A DNA stretch of 22,094 nt, taken from NCBI GenBank assembly GCA_937895825.1, contig CALBKP010000089.1:1-22094 (forward strand), read 5' to 3'. Shown here one piece after another: positions 14,430-22,094 of this stretch. The notes under the pieces were generated by a model. The model ran no database searches, was not told where the DNA came from, and worked only from the letters and a program-made list of their open reading frames with translations. Positions within the stretch are counted from its first letter, which is position 1, and each line of letters begins with the position of its first letter. The position numbers and the translations under genes are program-made. Origin of the DNA: an uncultured Alistipes sp. (lineage in GTDB: Bacteria > Bacteroidota > Bacteroidia > Bacteroidales > Rikenellaceae).

Positions 14430-15644
14430 ATGGAACGACATATTAATATTAATGACTATAACTACGAGCTTTCAGATGAGCGCATTGCCAAGTTCCCACT
14501 CGAGGAGCGTACCTCATCGAAGCTCCTTGTCTACGACAATGGCACCATCTCCGAGAGCCGTTTTGCATCCGTCGCGGAGCATCTGCCCGAGGGTGCTATG
14601 CTCGTATTCAATAATACGCGTGTGGTTCGCGCGCGCGTGGTTATGCACAAGGCTTCGGGAGCGCGTATCGAGGTGTTCTGCTTAGAGCCACACCGTCCAG
14701 CCGATTACGAGCGTGCCTTTCAGCAGAGGGGCGAGAGCGAGTGGAGCTGCATTATCGGCAATCTGAAGAAGTGGAAGGAGGGTGAGGTAGGTATAGACTA
14801 CGAGTACAAGGGTGAGCCCCATACGTTGCGTGCAGAGATCGTAGAGCGCGGCACACGTGAGCATATTGTTCGTATGCGCTGGTCGGCAGACTGCACCTTC
14901 GGTGAACTTCTGGAGGAGCTTGGCCGCATACCAATCCCACCATATCTCAACCGCGATAGCGAGGAGATTGACAACACGCGCTACCAGACCGTATATGCCC
15001 GCTATGAAGGCTCGGTGGCAGCGCCCACGGCAGGTTTGCACTTTACCGAGGAGCTGATGTCGGAGATGCGTGCCAAGGGCTTTGGCTTCGAGGGTGTTAC
15101 ACTTCACGTTGGAGCAGGCACATTCCTTCCCGTGAAGGATGATGATGCCGCACAACATCCTATGCATACGGAGCACTTCGTCGTTACGCGCACAACGCTT
15201 GAGCACCTACTCGCAAGCATCGACAAGATTGTTGCCGTGGGCACTACGTCGGTGCGTACTATGGAGTCGCTTGCTGCCTTGGCGTGGCGTATCTGTGCGC
15301 ATGGCAACCCAGAGGTGGAGCGTGTCATTGGTCAGTGGGAGCTCTACGACATCCCCGCGGAGTTTGATGGCAAGGAGGCGTTGCAGACGCTCATAGGCTA
15401 TATGCGGGCAAACGCTCTTGAGCAACTTAAGGCCGCTACGCAGATTATGATCACACCACTGGGCTACCGCTTCCGCGTTGTGAGGTATATAATCACCAAT
15501 TTCCACCAACCTAAGTCGACGCTTCTACTTCTGGTTGGAGCCTACGTAGGCGACGATTGGCATAAGATCTATGACTATGCCCTCGGCCACGATTTCCGCT
15601 TCCTAAGCTATGGTGACTCGTCGCTGTTAAAGGTAGATAGATAA
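14430..15644 (+). CDS. queA: tRNA preQ1(34) S-adenosylmethionine ribosyltransferase-isomerase
   Basis: A 404-residue enzyme that moves the ribosyl part of S-adenosylmethionine onto 7-aminomethyl-7-deazaguanine in the tRNA wobble position, making epoxyqueuosine. Family motifs in order: FNNTRVVRARV (E. coli has NDTRVI), GRIPIPPYLNR, RYQTVYAR, VAAPTAGLHF, HVGAGTFLPV, HTEHF, AVGTTSVRTME, ITNFHQPKSTLLLLVGA and FRFLSYGD. It is about 50 residues longer than the E. coli protein, with the extra length spread through the chain rather than as a separate domain. The frame is open upstream into the S46 gene, but homology begins at this Met and the promoter box is 7 bp before it. It stands alone; no other queuosine gene is in the window. 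Confidence 0.95.
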   Translation: MERHININDYNYELSDERIAKFPLEERTSSKLLVYDNGTISESRFASVAEHLPEGAMLVFNNTRVVRARVVMHKASGARIEVFCLEPHRPADYERAFQQRGESEWSCIIGNLKKWKEGEVGIDYEYKGEPHTLRAEIVERGTREHIVRMRWSADCTFGELLEELGRIPIPPYLNRDSEEIDNTRYQTVYARYEGSVAAPTAGLHFTEELMSEMRAKGFGFEGVTLHVGAGTFLPVKDDDAAQHPMHTEHFVVTRTTLEHLLASIDKIVAVGTTSVRTMESLAALAWRICAHGNPEVERVIGQWELYDIPAEFDGKEALQTLIGYMRANALEQLKAATQIMITPLGYRFRVVRYIITNFHQPKSTLLLLVGAYVGDDWHKIYDYALGHDFRFLSYGDSSLLKVDR

Positions 15645-15693
15645 AACCAACATTGTTCTATTTCGGAACAAGCATAAGTACACTAAATCAAAT

Positions 15694-15730
15694 AAAGCAT
15701 CAATAAGATTGGTTTATTGGTGCTTTTTTT
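15694..15730 (+). terminator. Intrinsic terminator of queA
   Basis: The stem AAAGCATCAATAA (15694-15706) pairs with 15714-15726 (13 bp, one G.T), loop GATTGGT, followed by a run of T. It lies 49 bp after the stop codon. Confidence 0.85.
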
Positions 15731-15744
15731 TATTTTATAAGTTG

Positions 15745-15752
15745 TATATTTG
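15745..15752 (+). promoter_or_regulatory. -7 box TATATTTG for the flavin oxidoreductase
   Basis: TATATTTG fits TAnnTTTG and lies just after the queA terminator, giving a leader of about 30 nt. No clear -33 box is seen. Confidence 0.55.
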
Positions 15753-15789
15753 CGAACTATTTTTAATTTTTTTGAAATATACAACAGCT

Positions 15790-16875
15790 ATGAAATCATT
15801 GAAAATTGGAGACCTAATCGCCAAGCTCCCCATCGTGCAGGGCGGTATGGGTGTCGGCATCTCGCTTTCGGGCCTTGCCTCGGCCGTAGCGAACGAGGGC
15901 GGTGTCGGCGTAATATCATCGGCCGGTCTGGGGCTGATATATAAGGATAAGGCCAAGAGCGTTGCTGAGGCGGCAATCGAGGGCCTCAAGGAGGAGTTGC
16001 GTAAGGCGCGTGCAAAGACCGAAGGTATCATTGGCGTAAACGTTATGGTGGCCATGTCGAACTTCTCGGATATGGTGCGTACGGCAATCAAGGAGCGTGC
16101 CGACATAATCTTCTCGGGTGCAGGCCTTCCACTTAACCTACCGTCGTTCCTGACCGAGGGTGCTAAGACAAAATTGGCTCCCATCGTGTCGTCGGCACGT
16201 GCTGCGAAGCTCTTGTGCGAGAAGTGGTGGTCGGAGTACCGCTACGCCCCCGATGCCATCGTTGTCGAGGGCCCTAAGGCTGGTGGCCACCTCGGTTACA
16301 AGGCCGACCAGATATTCTCGGAGGATTACAGACTCGAGAAGATTCTGCCTGAGGTTGTTAGCACCGTTGATGCTTTCGCCAAGGAGCACGACCGTGAGAT
16401 TCCCGTTATCGCTGCGGGAGGTATCTATACGGGCGAGGATATCTACAATATTATGGAGCTTGGAGCATCGGGCGTGCAGATGGGAACACGCTTTGTGACT
16501 ACCGAGGAGTGCGATGCCGACATGCGCTTTAAGCAGGCGTATATCGATGCCAAGAGCGAGGATATAGAGATTATCCAGAGCCCTGTGGGTATGCCTGGGC
16601 GTGCGGTGCATAGCTCGTTCTTAGAGAGTGTGAAAGAGGGACTTACGAGGCCTAAGCAGTGTGCTTTCAACTGTATACGCACGTGCGATGTGGTGCATAG
16701 CCCCTATTGCATTATGCTTGCGCTGTATAATGCCTTCAAGGGTCGCTTGGACCATGGCTACGCCTTTGCGGGTGCGAATGCGTGGCGTGCTGAGAAGATT
16801 GAGAGCGTGAAGCGTGTATTTGAGTCGCTCGTTACGGAGTTTTCGGCTAAGAGTAGCTCCCTGCTTGGAAAGTAA
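15790..16875 (+). CDS. NAD(P)H-dependent flavin oxidoreductase, nitronate monooxygenase family
   Basis: A 361-residue TIM-barrel flavoprotein of the 2-nitropropane dioxygenase/FabK superfamily. It shows PIVQGGMGVGISLSGLA (about residues 14-30), SGAGLPLNLP, the active-site segment EGPKAGGHLG, the FMN phosphate-binding stretch PVIAAGGIYTGEDI with GASGVQMGTRF, and SPVGMPGRAVHS. True substrates may be nitronates, enoyl-ACP (as in FabK) or others; sequence alone does not decide. Near the C-terminus are Cys291, Cys295, Cys299 and Cys307 (CAFNCIRTC, then PYC), a spacing that could bind a metal or Fe-S cluster. From memory, this cysteine segment recurs in the version of the family found in anaerobes. 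The frame is open for 27 codons upstream, but those overlap the promoter, so the Met at 15790 is chosen. Confidence 0.85.
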   Translation: MKSLKIGDLIAKLPIVQGGMGVGISLSGLASAVANEGGVGVISSAGLGLIYKDKAKSVAEAAIEGLKEELRKARAKTEGIIGVNVMVAMSNFSDMVRTAIKERADIIFSGAGLPLNLPSFLTEGAKTKLAPIVSSARAAKLLCEKWWSEYRYAPDAIVVEGPKAGGHLGYKADQIFSEDYRLEKILPEVVSTVDAFAKEHDREIPVIAAGGIYTGEDIYNIMELGASGVQMGTRFVTTEECDADMRFKQAYIDAKSEDIEIIQSPVGMPGRAVHSSFLESVKEGLTRPKQCAFNCIRTCDVVHSPYCIMLALYNAFKGRLDHGYAFAGANAWRAEKIESVKRVFESLVTEFSAKSSSLLGK

Positions 16876-16883
16876 TTGAGCCG

Positions 16884-16932
16884 CTATAAACGATTAGGGC
16901 TACCCGTTTGGGGTAGCCCTAATCGTTTATAG
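16884..16932. terminator. Perfect 22-bp hairpin between convergent genes
   Basis: 16884-16905 pairs perfectly with 16911-16932 around loop GTTTG. The core is TTAGGGCTACCC. It lies 8 bp from the stops of both the flavin oxidoreductase and panB, so it probably ends transcription in both directions. The flanking T/A runs are short (TTTATAG), so terminator strength is uncertain. Confidence 0.7.
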
Positions 16933-16940
16933 ATAGTCTA

Positions 16941-17756
16941 TTAGTATTGCTCTTTCTCGTTGGGGAAATCGCGGCTCTTAACGTCATCAACGTAGTGACC
17001 CACGGCCTCCGAGATGATAGTGCCGAGGTCGGCATAACGGCGCAAAAAGCGGGGTGAGAATGCCTGCGTGATGCCGAGCATATCGTGAGCTACGAGCACC
17101 TGACCATCGGTCGCACCTCCAGCACCAATACCGATAGTGGGGATGTGCAACTCCTCCGAAACACGCTTGCCGAGCTCCGCTGGAATCTTCTCAAGAACGA
17201 GGGCAAAACAGCCAGCCTCCTCCAAAAGGTGAGCATCACGAACGAGCTTCTCGGCCTCGGCCTCATCCTTAGCGCGCACGTTGTAAGTACCAAACTTGTG
17301 TATTGACTGTGGCATAAGTCCGAGGTGACCCATAACGGGAATGCCGGCTGAGAGTATGCGGTTTACCGACTCCAAAACCTCCTCGCCGCCCTCGAGTTTA
17401 ACAGCGTCAGCCTCAGTCTCTTTCATAATGCGTACTGCTGAGTCGAGCGCGAGTTTCGAGTTGCCCTGGTATGTTCCGAACGGAAGGTCAACGACAACCA
17501 GTGCTCGTTCTGTGGCGCGAACTACCGACTTAGCGTGGTAGATCATCATATCGAGAGTTATGGGTAGCGTGGTCTCGAAACCAGCCATCACATTTGCTGC
17601 CGAGTCGCCCACAAGTATCACATCGACACCCGCCTGATCGACGATCTTGGCCATAGAGTAATCATACGACGTGAGCATAGCGATTTTCTCGCCACGCTGT
17701 TTCATCTCCGTAAGGCGTAGGGTGGTTACTGCCCTTACTGTGCTTTCTACTGACAT
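16941..17756 (-). CDS. panB: 3-methyl-2-oxobutanoate hydroxymethyltransferase (ketopantoate hydroxymethyltransferase)
   Basis: A 271-residue TIM-barrel enzyme that transfers a hydroxymethyl group from methylene-tetrahydrofolate to 2-oxoisovalerate, the first step of pantothenate synthesis. The Mg ligands of the family are present: Asp51 (VGDSAAN), Asp90 (VVDLPFG) and Glu122 (KLEGG). Also seen are [10 protein letters not shown] (about 29-38), GHLGLMPQS (143-151), the catalytic-region Glu189 (LEKIP), and IPTIGIGAG followed by [12 protein letters not shown]. The length is normal. panC and panD are not adjacent. The gene has its own consensus promoter, divergent from that of rimP, and ends at the shared perfect hairpin. 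Confidence 0.96.
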   Translation of the reverse strand: MSVESTVRAVTTLRLTEMKQRGEKIAMLTSYDYSMAKIVDQAGVDVILVGDSAANVMAGFETTLPITLDMMIYHAKSVVRATERALVVVDLPFGTYQGNSKLALDSAVRIMKETEADAVKLEGGEEVLESVNRILSAGIPVMGHLGLMPQSIHKFGTYNVRAKDEAEAEKLVRDAHLLEEAGCFALVLEKIPAELGKRVSEELHIPTIGIGAGGATDGQVLVAHDMLGITQAFSPRFLRRYADLGTIISEAVGHYVDDVKSRDFPNEKEQY

Positions 17757-17780
17757 GCGGTTTGTAGTTATAATTTAGCG

Positions 17781-17811
17781 CAAAGGTAACCAATAAAGTG
17801 AAATATGCAAA
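17781..17811 (-). promoter_or_regulatory. Consensus promoter of panB (TTTG-N19-TACCTTTG)
   Basis: On the minus strand TTTG (17808-17811) is exactly 19 bp from TACCTTTG (17781-17788). This is the full Bacteroidota housekeeping promoter. The leader is about 20 nt. Confidence 0.8.
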
Positions 17812-17837
17812 TTTTTATACAAAAATACCTATATATA

Positions 17838-17868
17838 TTTGTATAACCGAAAATTATTCGTACCTTTG
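17838..17868 (+). promoter_or_regulatory. Consensus promoter of rimP (TTTG-N19-TACCTTTG)
   Basis: TTTG (17838-17841) is exactly 19 bp from TACCTTTG (17861-17868). It is back to back with the panB promoter, with 26 bp between their -33 boxes. The leader to rimP is about 80 nt. Confidence 0.82.
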
Positions 17869-17887
17869 CGACGTAATTGAGCGATAG

Positions 17888-17909
17888 TAAGGGGACGGGA
17901 GTCCCCTTA
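17888..17909 (+). promoter_or_regulatory. Hairpin in the rimP leader
   Basis: TAAGGGGAC (17888-17896) pairs perfectly with 17901-17909 around a GGGA tetraloop. It sits about 13 nt from the expected transcript 5' end and 45 nt before the ATG. It may stabilise the mRNA or act in attenuation (only ATTT follows, a poor T-tract). Confidence 0.5.
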
Positions 17910-17954
17910 TTTCGTAGTTAGATACTAATGAAATAGATAAATATAAAAAGAGAT

Positions 17955-18422
17955 ATGATTGATATTAAACATGTTACGGAGATTGCTGAGCGACACTTGG
18001 AGGGTAGCGATATGTTCGTTGTAGAGTGTAAGGCTACGCCTATGGGCGAAATAGAGCTACTCATTGATAGCGATACGGCTGTGCGATTGGAAGATTGTGC
18101 TGCACTTAACCGTGCTATCGAGGCAGAGCTCGACCGCGAGGTTGAGGACTACTCGTTGATGGTGGCATCGGCAGGTATTGGCTCTGAACTCAAGCTCTTA
18201 CGTCAATATGCAAAGATTATCGGTAACTCTGTGGAGGTGCTCCTGAAGGATGGCATCAAGATCCTCGCAAAACTCGAGAAGGCTGACGAAGTAGGTATTG
18301 TAATCTCGTATGAGGAGAAGCAACTCATCGAGGGTAAGAAGCGCAAACAGACCGTTGAGGTGACGAAAGAGTACAAGTGGGAGGAGATAAAGTATGTTAA
18401 GGAGTATCTCGACTTCAAGTAA
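17955..18422 (+). CDS. rimP: Ribosome maturation factor RimP
   Basis: A 155-residue cytoplasmic protein needed to mature the 30S subunit. It has the two-part RimP plan: an N-terminal alpha/beta domain (about 1-80, with FVVECKATPMGEIELLIDSD, then the helix DCAALNRAIEAELDRE) and a C-terminal SH3-like domain (about 85-155). The linker VASAGIGSEL replaces the VSSPGLDRPL common in Proteobacteria, as expected for the phylum. It begins the rimP-nusA-infB cluster, which is conserved across bacteria. A weak AAAGAGA lies before the ATG. It has a strong promoter of its own and a small leader hairpin; a second promoter box for nusA lies after its stop. Confidence 0.93.
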   Translation: MIDIKHVTEIAERHLEGSDMFVVECKATPMGEIELLIDSDTAVRLEDCAALNRAIEAELDREVEDYSLMVASAGIGSELKLLRQYAKIIGNSVEVLLKDGIKILAKLEKADEVGIVISYEEKQLIEGKKRKQTVEVTKEYKWEEIKYVKEYLDFK

Positions 18423-18440
18423 TTTATTGTGTTAAGGGGT

Positions 18441-18448
18441 TATCTTTG
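18441..18448 (+). promoter_or_regulatory. Internal -7 box TATCTTTG upstream of nusA
   Basis: An exact TAnnTTTG match 18 bp after the rimP stop. No TTTG lies 19 bp upstream. If used, it gives nusA-infB a separate transcript with a leader of about 175 nt. Confidence 0.5.
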
Positions 18449-18629
18449 AAGCTTTGCTTGTCTGAAAAATGCTCATTTACGCCGAGTAAACTCCGCTTTT
18501 TCAGCCTGCGACAAATCTCCAAATCTAACACCTTCTCGCAACGAATAAGGGCGGGGTTAACTGTTTTAAATAAAACTTAAGCCCCGAAATAAAACAAGCA
18601 AACAAAACAAAAACAAAATATAAAGCAAA
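18449..18629 (+). promoter_or_regulatory. Structured nusA leader
   Basis: Two clear structures lie here. The first pairs TTGTC (18458-18462) with GACAA (18510-18514), TGAAAAA (18463-18469) with TTTTTCA (18497-18503), GC with GC past a bulged T, and TTTAC (18476-18480) with GTAAA (18486-18490) around loop GCCGA. The second is CGGGG-TTAA (18552-18560) with TTAA-G-CCCCG (18577-18586), enclosing GTTTT/AAAAC. It stops 43 nt before the nusA ATG. Neither ends in a T-run, so they are not plain terminators. They may serve autoregulation by NusA, which acts on RNA hairpins; that is inference. Confidence 0.45.
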
Positions 18630-19859
18630 ATGAAGTACATTAATCTTATCAGCAACTTTGCTGAGTTCAAGGAGTTGAAGAGCATCGACAACGCTACGCT
18701 TATCGGCGTTTTGGAGGATGTATTCCGCCACGCGCTGCAGAAGCAGTTCGAGAGTGACGAGAACTTCGACGTTATCATCAACCCTGAGAAGGGCGACTTA
18801 GAGATCTGGCGTAACCGTACCGTAGTGGAGGATGACGCCGTAGAGAACGAGAACACCGAGATCTCGGTATCAGAGGTCAAGGCTATTGATCCCTCGTATG
18901 AGGTGGGCGACGAGTATGCCGACCAGATCGACATGACCAAGTTTGGTCGTCGTGCAGTGCTCTCATTGCGCCAGAACCTCGCATCGCGCATCCTCGATTT
19001 GGAGAAGGCGGCTCTCTTCGAGAAGTACTCGGAGAAGGTGGGCGAGATTATCGCAGGTGAGGTTTACCAGGTATGGAAGAAGGAGGTGCTCGTGCGTGAT
19101 GACGACGGCAACGACCTCGTACTACCTAAGGGCGAGCAGATTCCTAATGACTTCTATCGTAAGGGCGATACCATTAAGGCTATCGTTAAGTCGGTGGAGA
19201 TGAACAATAACCAGCCTCGCATTATCCTCTCGCGTACCGACAACCAGTTCCTCGAGCGTTTGTTTGAGCAGGAGGTGCCTGAGATCTACGATGGTCTTAT
19301 CACCATTAAGCGCATTGCCCGCATCCCTGGTGAGCGTGCTAAGGTTGCCGTTGAGTCGTACGATGACCGCATCGACCCAGTTGGTGCTTGCGTGGGTATG
19401 AAGGGTTCGCGTATCTACACCATTGTTCGTGAGTTGCGCAACGAGAATATCGACGTTGTAAACTACACGGCTAATACGTCACTCCTTATCCAGCGTTCGT
19501 TGAACCCTGCAAAGATTTCAACCATCACCATCGACGAGGAGCGTAAGACAGCTTCTGTTTACCTCAAGCCCGAGGAGGTATCGTTGGCTATCGGTAAGGG
19601 TGGTTTGAACATCCGTCTGTCGAAGATGCTCACGGGCTACGACATCGATGTATACCGCGAGATTGAGGAGGAGGATGTTGCTCTTGTAGAGTTCGCCGAC
19701 GAGATCGAGGGTTGGATTATTGATGCCTTGAAGGCTGCGGGTTGCGATACGGCAAAGAGCGTACTGGAGCTCTCTGTTGAGGAGATAGCTCAGCGTGCCG
19801 ACCTCGAGGTTGAGCAGGCTGAGAGCGTGGTTGCCATCCTCAAGGCTGAGTTTGAGTAG
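18630..19859 (+). CDS. nusA: Transcription termination/antitermination factor NusA
   Basis: A 409-residue RNA polymerase-binding protein that governs pausing, termination and antitermination. In order: the N-terminal polymerase-binding domain (about 1-128), an S1 domain (about 137-205, GEIIAGEVYQVWKKEVLV to IILSR), KH1 (about 225-290, with the GMKG turn at 256-259), KH2 (about 295-355, with GKGG at 322-325), and a C-terminal helix-hairpin-helix-like segment (about 365-409) ending in an acidic tail. There is no second acidic repeat as in E. coli (495 residues), which is normal for this phylum. The ATG is preceded by an A-rich stretch rather than a Shine-Dalgarno site. infB follows 30 bp later, so the two are surely co-transcribed. 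Confidence 0.96.
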   Translation: MKYINLISNFAEFKELKSIDNATLIGVLEDVFRHALQKQFESDENFDVIINPEKGDLEIWRNRTVVEDDAVENENTEISVSEVKAIDPSYEVGDEYADQIDMTKFGRRAVLSLRQNLASRILDLEKAALFEKYSEKVGEIIAGEVYQVWKKEVLVRDDDGNDLVLPKGEQIPNDFYRKGDTIKAIVKSVEMNNNQPRIILSRTDNQFLERLFEQEVPEIYDGLITIKRIARIPGERAKVAVESYDDRIDPVGACVGMKGSRIYTIVRELRNENIDVVNYTANTSLLIQRSLNPAKISTITIDEERKTASVYLKPEEVSLAIGKGGLNIRLSKMLTGYDIDVYREIEEEDVALVEFADEIEGWIIDALKAAGCDTAKSVLELSVEEIAQRADLEVEQAESVVAILKAEFE

Positions 19860-19875
19860 TTGATAACGATTAATG

Positions 19876-19884
19876 AAAGGAGAT
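19876..19884 (+). promoter_or_regulatory. Shine-Dalgarno site of infB
   Basis: AAAGGAGAT, with AGGAG ending 7 nt before the infB ATG. Strong sites like this are rare in Bacteroidota, and the other genes in this window lack them. It decides the start at 19890 over the ATG at 19873, which is in another frame. Confidence 0.75.
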
Positions 19885-19889
19885 ATTGA

Positions 19890-22094
19890 ATGGATAATAC
19901 GAAGAAGATAAGGCTTATACAGGTTGCCAAGGAGTTTAAGGTGGGATTTAACACTCTCGCCGACTTCCTCCAGCGCAAGGGTTTGCAGAGCGACTGCTCA
20001 CCCTCGTCGCCAGTGACAGCCGAGGTATATGCCGCCCTTGAGAAGGAGTTTGGTCGCAATCGTCAGTCGGGAAATGAGCGCAACGCCGTGCGTGAGCGCA
20101 TCCAGCAGAAGGGCTCGGTGAGTATCGCATCGCAGGGTCAGAAGGCTAAGGAGGATGAAGAGGAGGAGGTCATCGTTAAGAGCAACGTCATCAGTGTAAA
20201 GGATGAGGTTCGCGGCCCCAAGATTTTGGGTAAGATCGACCTTAACCCCAAGAAGGAGGAACCCAAGGTTGAGCCTAAGAAAGAGGAGCCTAAGCCCGTT
20301 GTTGAGGAGCCCAAGAGAGAGGAGCCTAAGCCCGCTGAGGTGAAGCCAGTGGAGTCTAAGGTAGAGCCTAAGGTTGCAGCACCAGAGGTTAAGGATGAGG
20401 TTGCTGATGAGCCTAAGCGCGACTCGGTATATCGCCCTGAGGTGGCTCAGCTCGGTGGCCCCAAGATTCTCGGCACGATGGATGTGTCGAACATGGTCCC
20501 TGGCGGTAAGCACAAGCGCAAGCGTCTGGAAAAGGAGAAGGTAAATGTAGCCAAGGAGGGTAAGAACGCCGGAAAGCAGGAGAAGCAGGCTCAAAAGGGT
20601 GGCAATAAGCCACAGCAGGGTGGTCAGCAGCAGGGTGGTCAGCAGCCTCAGGCTAACAACAAGAAGAACAAGAAACAACAGAAGCAGCAGCCCAAGCCTA
20701 TCGTGCGCCCCGAGGTGTCTGACGAGGAGGTATCAAAGCAGATTAAGGATACGTTGGCACGTCTCACGGCCAAGGGTACGAAGTCTAAGGGTGCGAAGTA
20801 TCGTAAGGAGAAGCGTGAGGAGGTTCGTGAGCGCATGAACGAGGAGATCGAGCGCGAGGAGATGGAGCGCAGCGTGCTCAAGGTTACGGAGTTCGTAACC
20901 GTGAGTGAGCTCGCTACCATGATGAACGTATCGCCGATGGAGGTCATCTCGGCATGTATGAACCTCGGCCTTATGGTGTCGATCAACCAGCGTCTCGATG
21001 CAGAGGCTTTGGTTGTCGTTGCCGAGGAGTTCGGCTTCACCGTTGAGTTCGTGTCGGTTGAGATTCAGGAGGCTATCGAGAGCGACGTGGATAGCGACGA
21101 GGATCTCGTACCACGTCCACCTATCGTGACTGTTATGGGTCACGTAGACCACGGTAAGACATCGCTTCTTGATAATATCCGTAAGACAAACGTTACGGCT
21201 GGCGAGGCTGGCGGTATCACACAGCATATCGGTGCATACTCTGTGGAGCTCAACGGCCAGAAGATTACGTTCCTCGATACGCCTGGTCATGAGGCGTTTA
21301 CCGCTATGCGTGCGCGTGGTGCTAAGATGACCGACGTGGCAATCATCATCGTTGCTGCCGATGACTCGGTGATGCCCCAGACCGTGGAGGCTATTAACCA
21401 CGCTTCGGCTGCAGGTGTGCCTATGGTGTTCGCCATCAACAAGATGGATAAACCACAGGCAAATGCCGACCATATCCGCGAGCAGCTCTCGCAGATGAAC
21501 TACCTTGTTGAGGACTGGGGTGGTAAGTACCAGTGCCAGGAGGTGTCTGCAAAGAAGGGTATGAACCTCGATAAGCTCCTGGAGAAGGTGCTCTTGGAGG
21601 CCGAGATGCTTGAGCTTAAGGCTAACCCCGACCGTAAGGCTTCGGGTGCCGTTATCGAGTCGATGTTGGATAAGGGTCGTGGCTATGTGGCTACTATCAT
21701 GGTGCAGAATGGTACGTTGCGTGTGGGTGATGTGCTCCTCTCGGGTACATACACTGGCCGTGTGAAGGCTATGTTCGACGAGAATGGCCGCAAAGTTACC
21801 GAGGCAGGCCCCTCAACTCCAGTTCAGGTGCTCGGTCTTAATGGTGCTCCTCAGGCAGGTGATACATTCAACGTCATGGAGGATGACCGCTCGGCACGTG
21901 AGATTGCCAACAAGCGTGAGCAGTTGCAGCGTATGCAGGGCATCATGACACAGAAGCACGTTACGCTCGACGAGATCGGTCGCCGTATCGCTATCGGCTC
22001 GTTCAAGGAACTCAACATCATCGTTAAGGGTGATGTGGACGGCTCGGTTGAGGCTATGACAGGCTCGCTTATCAAACTCTCGAAGGAGAGTGTT
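19890..22094 (+). CDS. infB: Translation initiation factor IF-2 (3' end beyond window)
   Basis: The first 735 codons of the GTPase that brings initiator tRNA to the 30S subunit. The frame is open to the last base and the rest lies outside. The N-terminus ([23 protein letters not shown]) is the small IF2N domain. A long charged linker follows, with Glu-Pro-Lys repeats (about 120-170) and a Gln/Gly/Lys-rich stretch (about 228-270). A second IF2N domain (about 325-370, [18 protein letters not shown]) precedes the GTPase domain: G1 GHVDHGKT (417-424), G3 DTPGHE (463-468), G4 NKMD (517-520) and G5 SAKKG (553-557). Domain II starts after about residue 590. A single reading frame with a clear Shine-Dalgarno site 30 bp after nusA marks it as the operon's third gene. 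Confidence 0.96.
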   Translation, partial: MDNTKKIRLIQVAKEFKVGFNTLADFLQRKGLQSDCSPSSPVTAEVYAALEKEFGRNRQSGNERNAVRERIQQKGSVSIASQGQKAKEDEEEEVIVKSNVISVKDEVRGPKILGKIDLNPKKEEPKVEPKKEEPKPVVEEPKREEPKPAEVKPVESKVEPKVAAPEVKDEVADEPKRDSVYRPEVAQLGGPKILGTMDVSNMVPGGKHKRKRLEKEKVNVAKEGKNAGKQEKQAQKGGNKPQQGGQQQGGQQPQANNKKNKKQQKQQPKPIVRPEVSDEEVSKQIKDTLARLTAKGTKSKGAKYRKEKREEVRERMNEEIEREEMERSVLKVTEFVTVSELATMMNVSPMEVISACMNLGLMVSINQRLDAEALVVVAEEFGFTVEFVSVEIQEAIESDVDSDEDLVPRPPIVTVMGHVDHGKTSLLDNIRKTNVTAGEAGGITQHIGAYSVELNGQKITFLDTPGHEAFTAMRARGAKMTDVAIIIVAADDSVMPQTVEAINHASAAGVPMVFAINKMDKPQANADHIREQLSQMNYLVEDWGGKYQCQEVSAKKGMNLDKLLEKVLLEAEMLELKANPDRKASGAVIESMLDKGRGYVATIMVQNGTLRVGDVLLSGTYTGRVKAMFDENGRKVTEAGPSTPVQVLGLNGAPQAGDTFNVMEDDRSAREIANKREQLQRMQGIMTQKHVTLDEIGRRIAIGSFKELNIIVKGDVDGSVEAMTGSLIKLSKESV

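Noticed and set aside
16884..16932. Membership of the 22-bp perfect hairpin in the cloverleaf family
   Set aside because: It has one arm only, no outer stem, and no GTAC-type apical core; it is best read as a bidirectional terminator.
18552..18586. Intrinsic terminator before nusA
   Set aside because: The stem is strong, but the downstream sequence is A-rich rather than a T-run, so it is treated as a leader structure.
19998..20678. 226-codon leucine-rich reading frame on the minus strand
   Set aside because: It is the antisense of the Lys/Glu/Pro-rich linker of infB; the leucine richness comes from reading AAG/GAG codons backwards.
1..22094. Prophage, integrative element or defence island
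   Set aside because: There is no integrase, transposase, phage, toxin-antitoxin or restriction gene; every coding gene is a core or common Bacteroidales function.

Overview
The window reads as chromosomal DNA of a member of the Bacteroidales, possibly Alistipes/Rikenellaceae-like (genus not established). Three things point there. At least ten genes have the Bacteroidota -7 promoter box TAnnTTTG, two of them with a TTTG box exactly 19 bp upstream. Shine-Dalgarno sites are almost absent. The gene set is typical of the order: an S46 dipeptidyl-peptidase, a BACON-type lipoprotein, a short TonB plug-domain protein, a PPi-dependent phosphofructokinase and a one-chain pyruvate:ferredoxin oxidoreductase.

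Layout. 1-587 has no gene but is full of palindromic elements. 588-2219 (minus) is a two-gene unit: a zinc phosphodiesterase of the PhnP-like metallo-beta-lactamase fold followed by a short-chain dehydrogenase. 2567-6085 (+) is nifJ behind a structured leader of about 140 nt. 6259-6939 (minus) is the plug-domain protein, divergent from pfp (7088-8320, +). 8424-8870 (minus) is a small lipoprotein and 9211-11802 (minus) is clpB. clpB is divergent from the S46 peptidase (12068-14149, +), which is followed by queA (14430-15644) and a flavin oxidoreductase (15790-16875). panB (16941-17756, minus) faces that gene tail to tail and shares a divergent promoter region with the translation/transcription cluster rimP-nusA-infB (17955 to the window end; infB is cut by the window).

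The protein genes are ordinary housekeeping and fermentative functions: anaerobic pyruvate oxidation, reversible PPi-linked glycolysis, periplasmic dipeptide release, protein disaggregation, queuosine synthesis, a pantothenate step, and ribosome maturation with transcription antitermination and initiation factors.

The unusual content is between genes. A family of about 100-130 bp elements folds as a four-way cloverleaf: an outer stem closing three hairpins, the middle one long. Clear examples lie at 444-552, 6084-6212 and 14151-14282. Divergent or reduced examples lie at 1-127, 128-262 and 8321-8415, and there is a fragment at 6215-6236. The stems stay paired while their sequences change, including compensatory double changes between the two closest copies. 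Where the neighbouring gene is visible, the element begins within a few tens of bases of a stop codon and usually within 0-2 bases. Other regulatory observations are a possible switch in the nifJ leader, a nusA leader with its own promoter and strong hairpins, phased GTCAC repeats between clpB and the peptidase gene, and promoters for queA and the phosphodiesterase placed so close to the ATG that the mRNAs should be leaderless.
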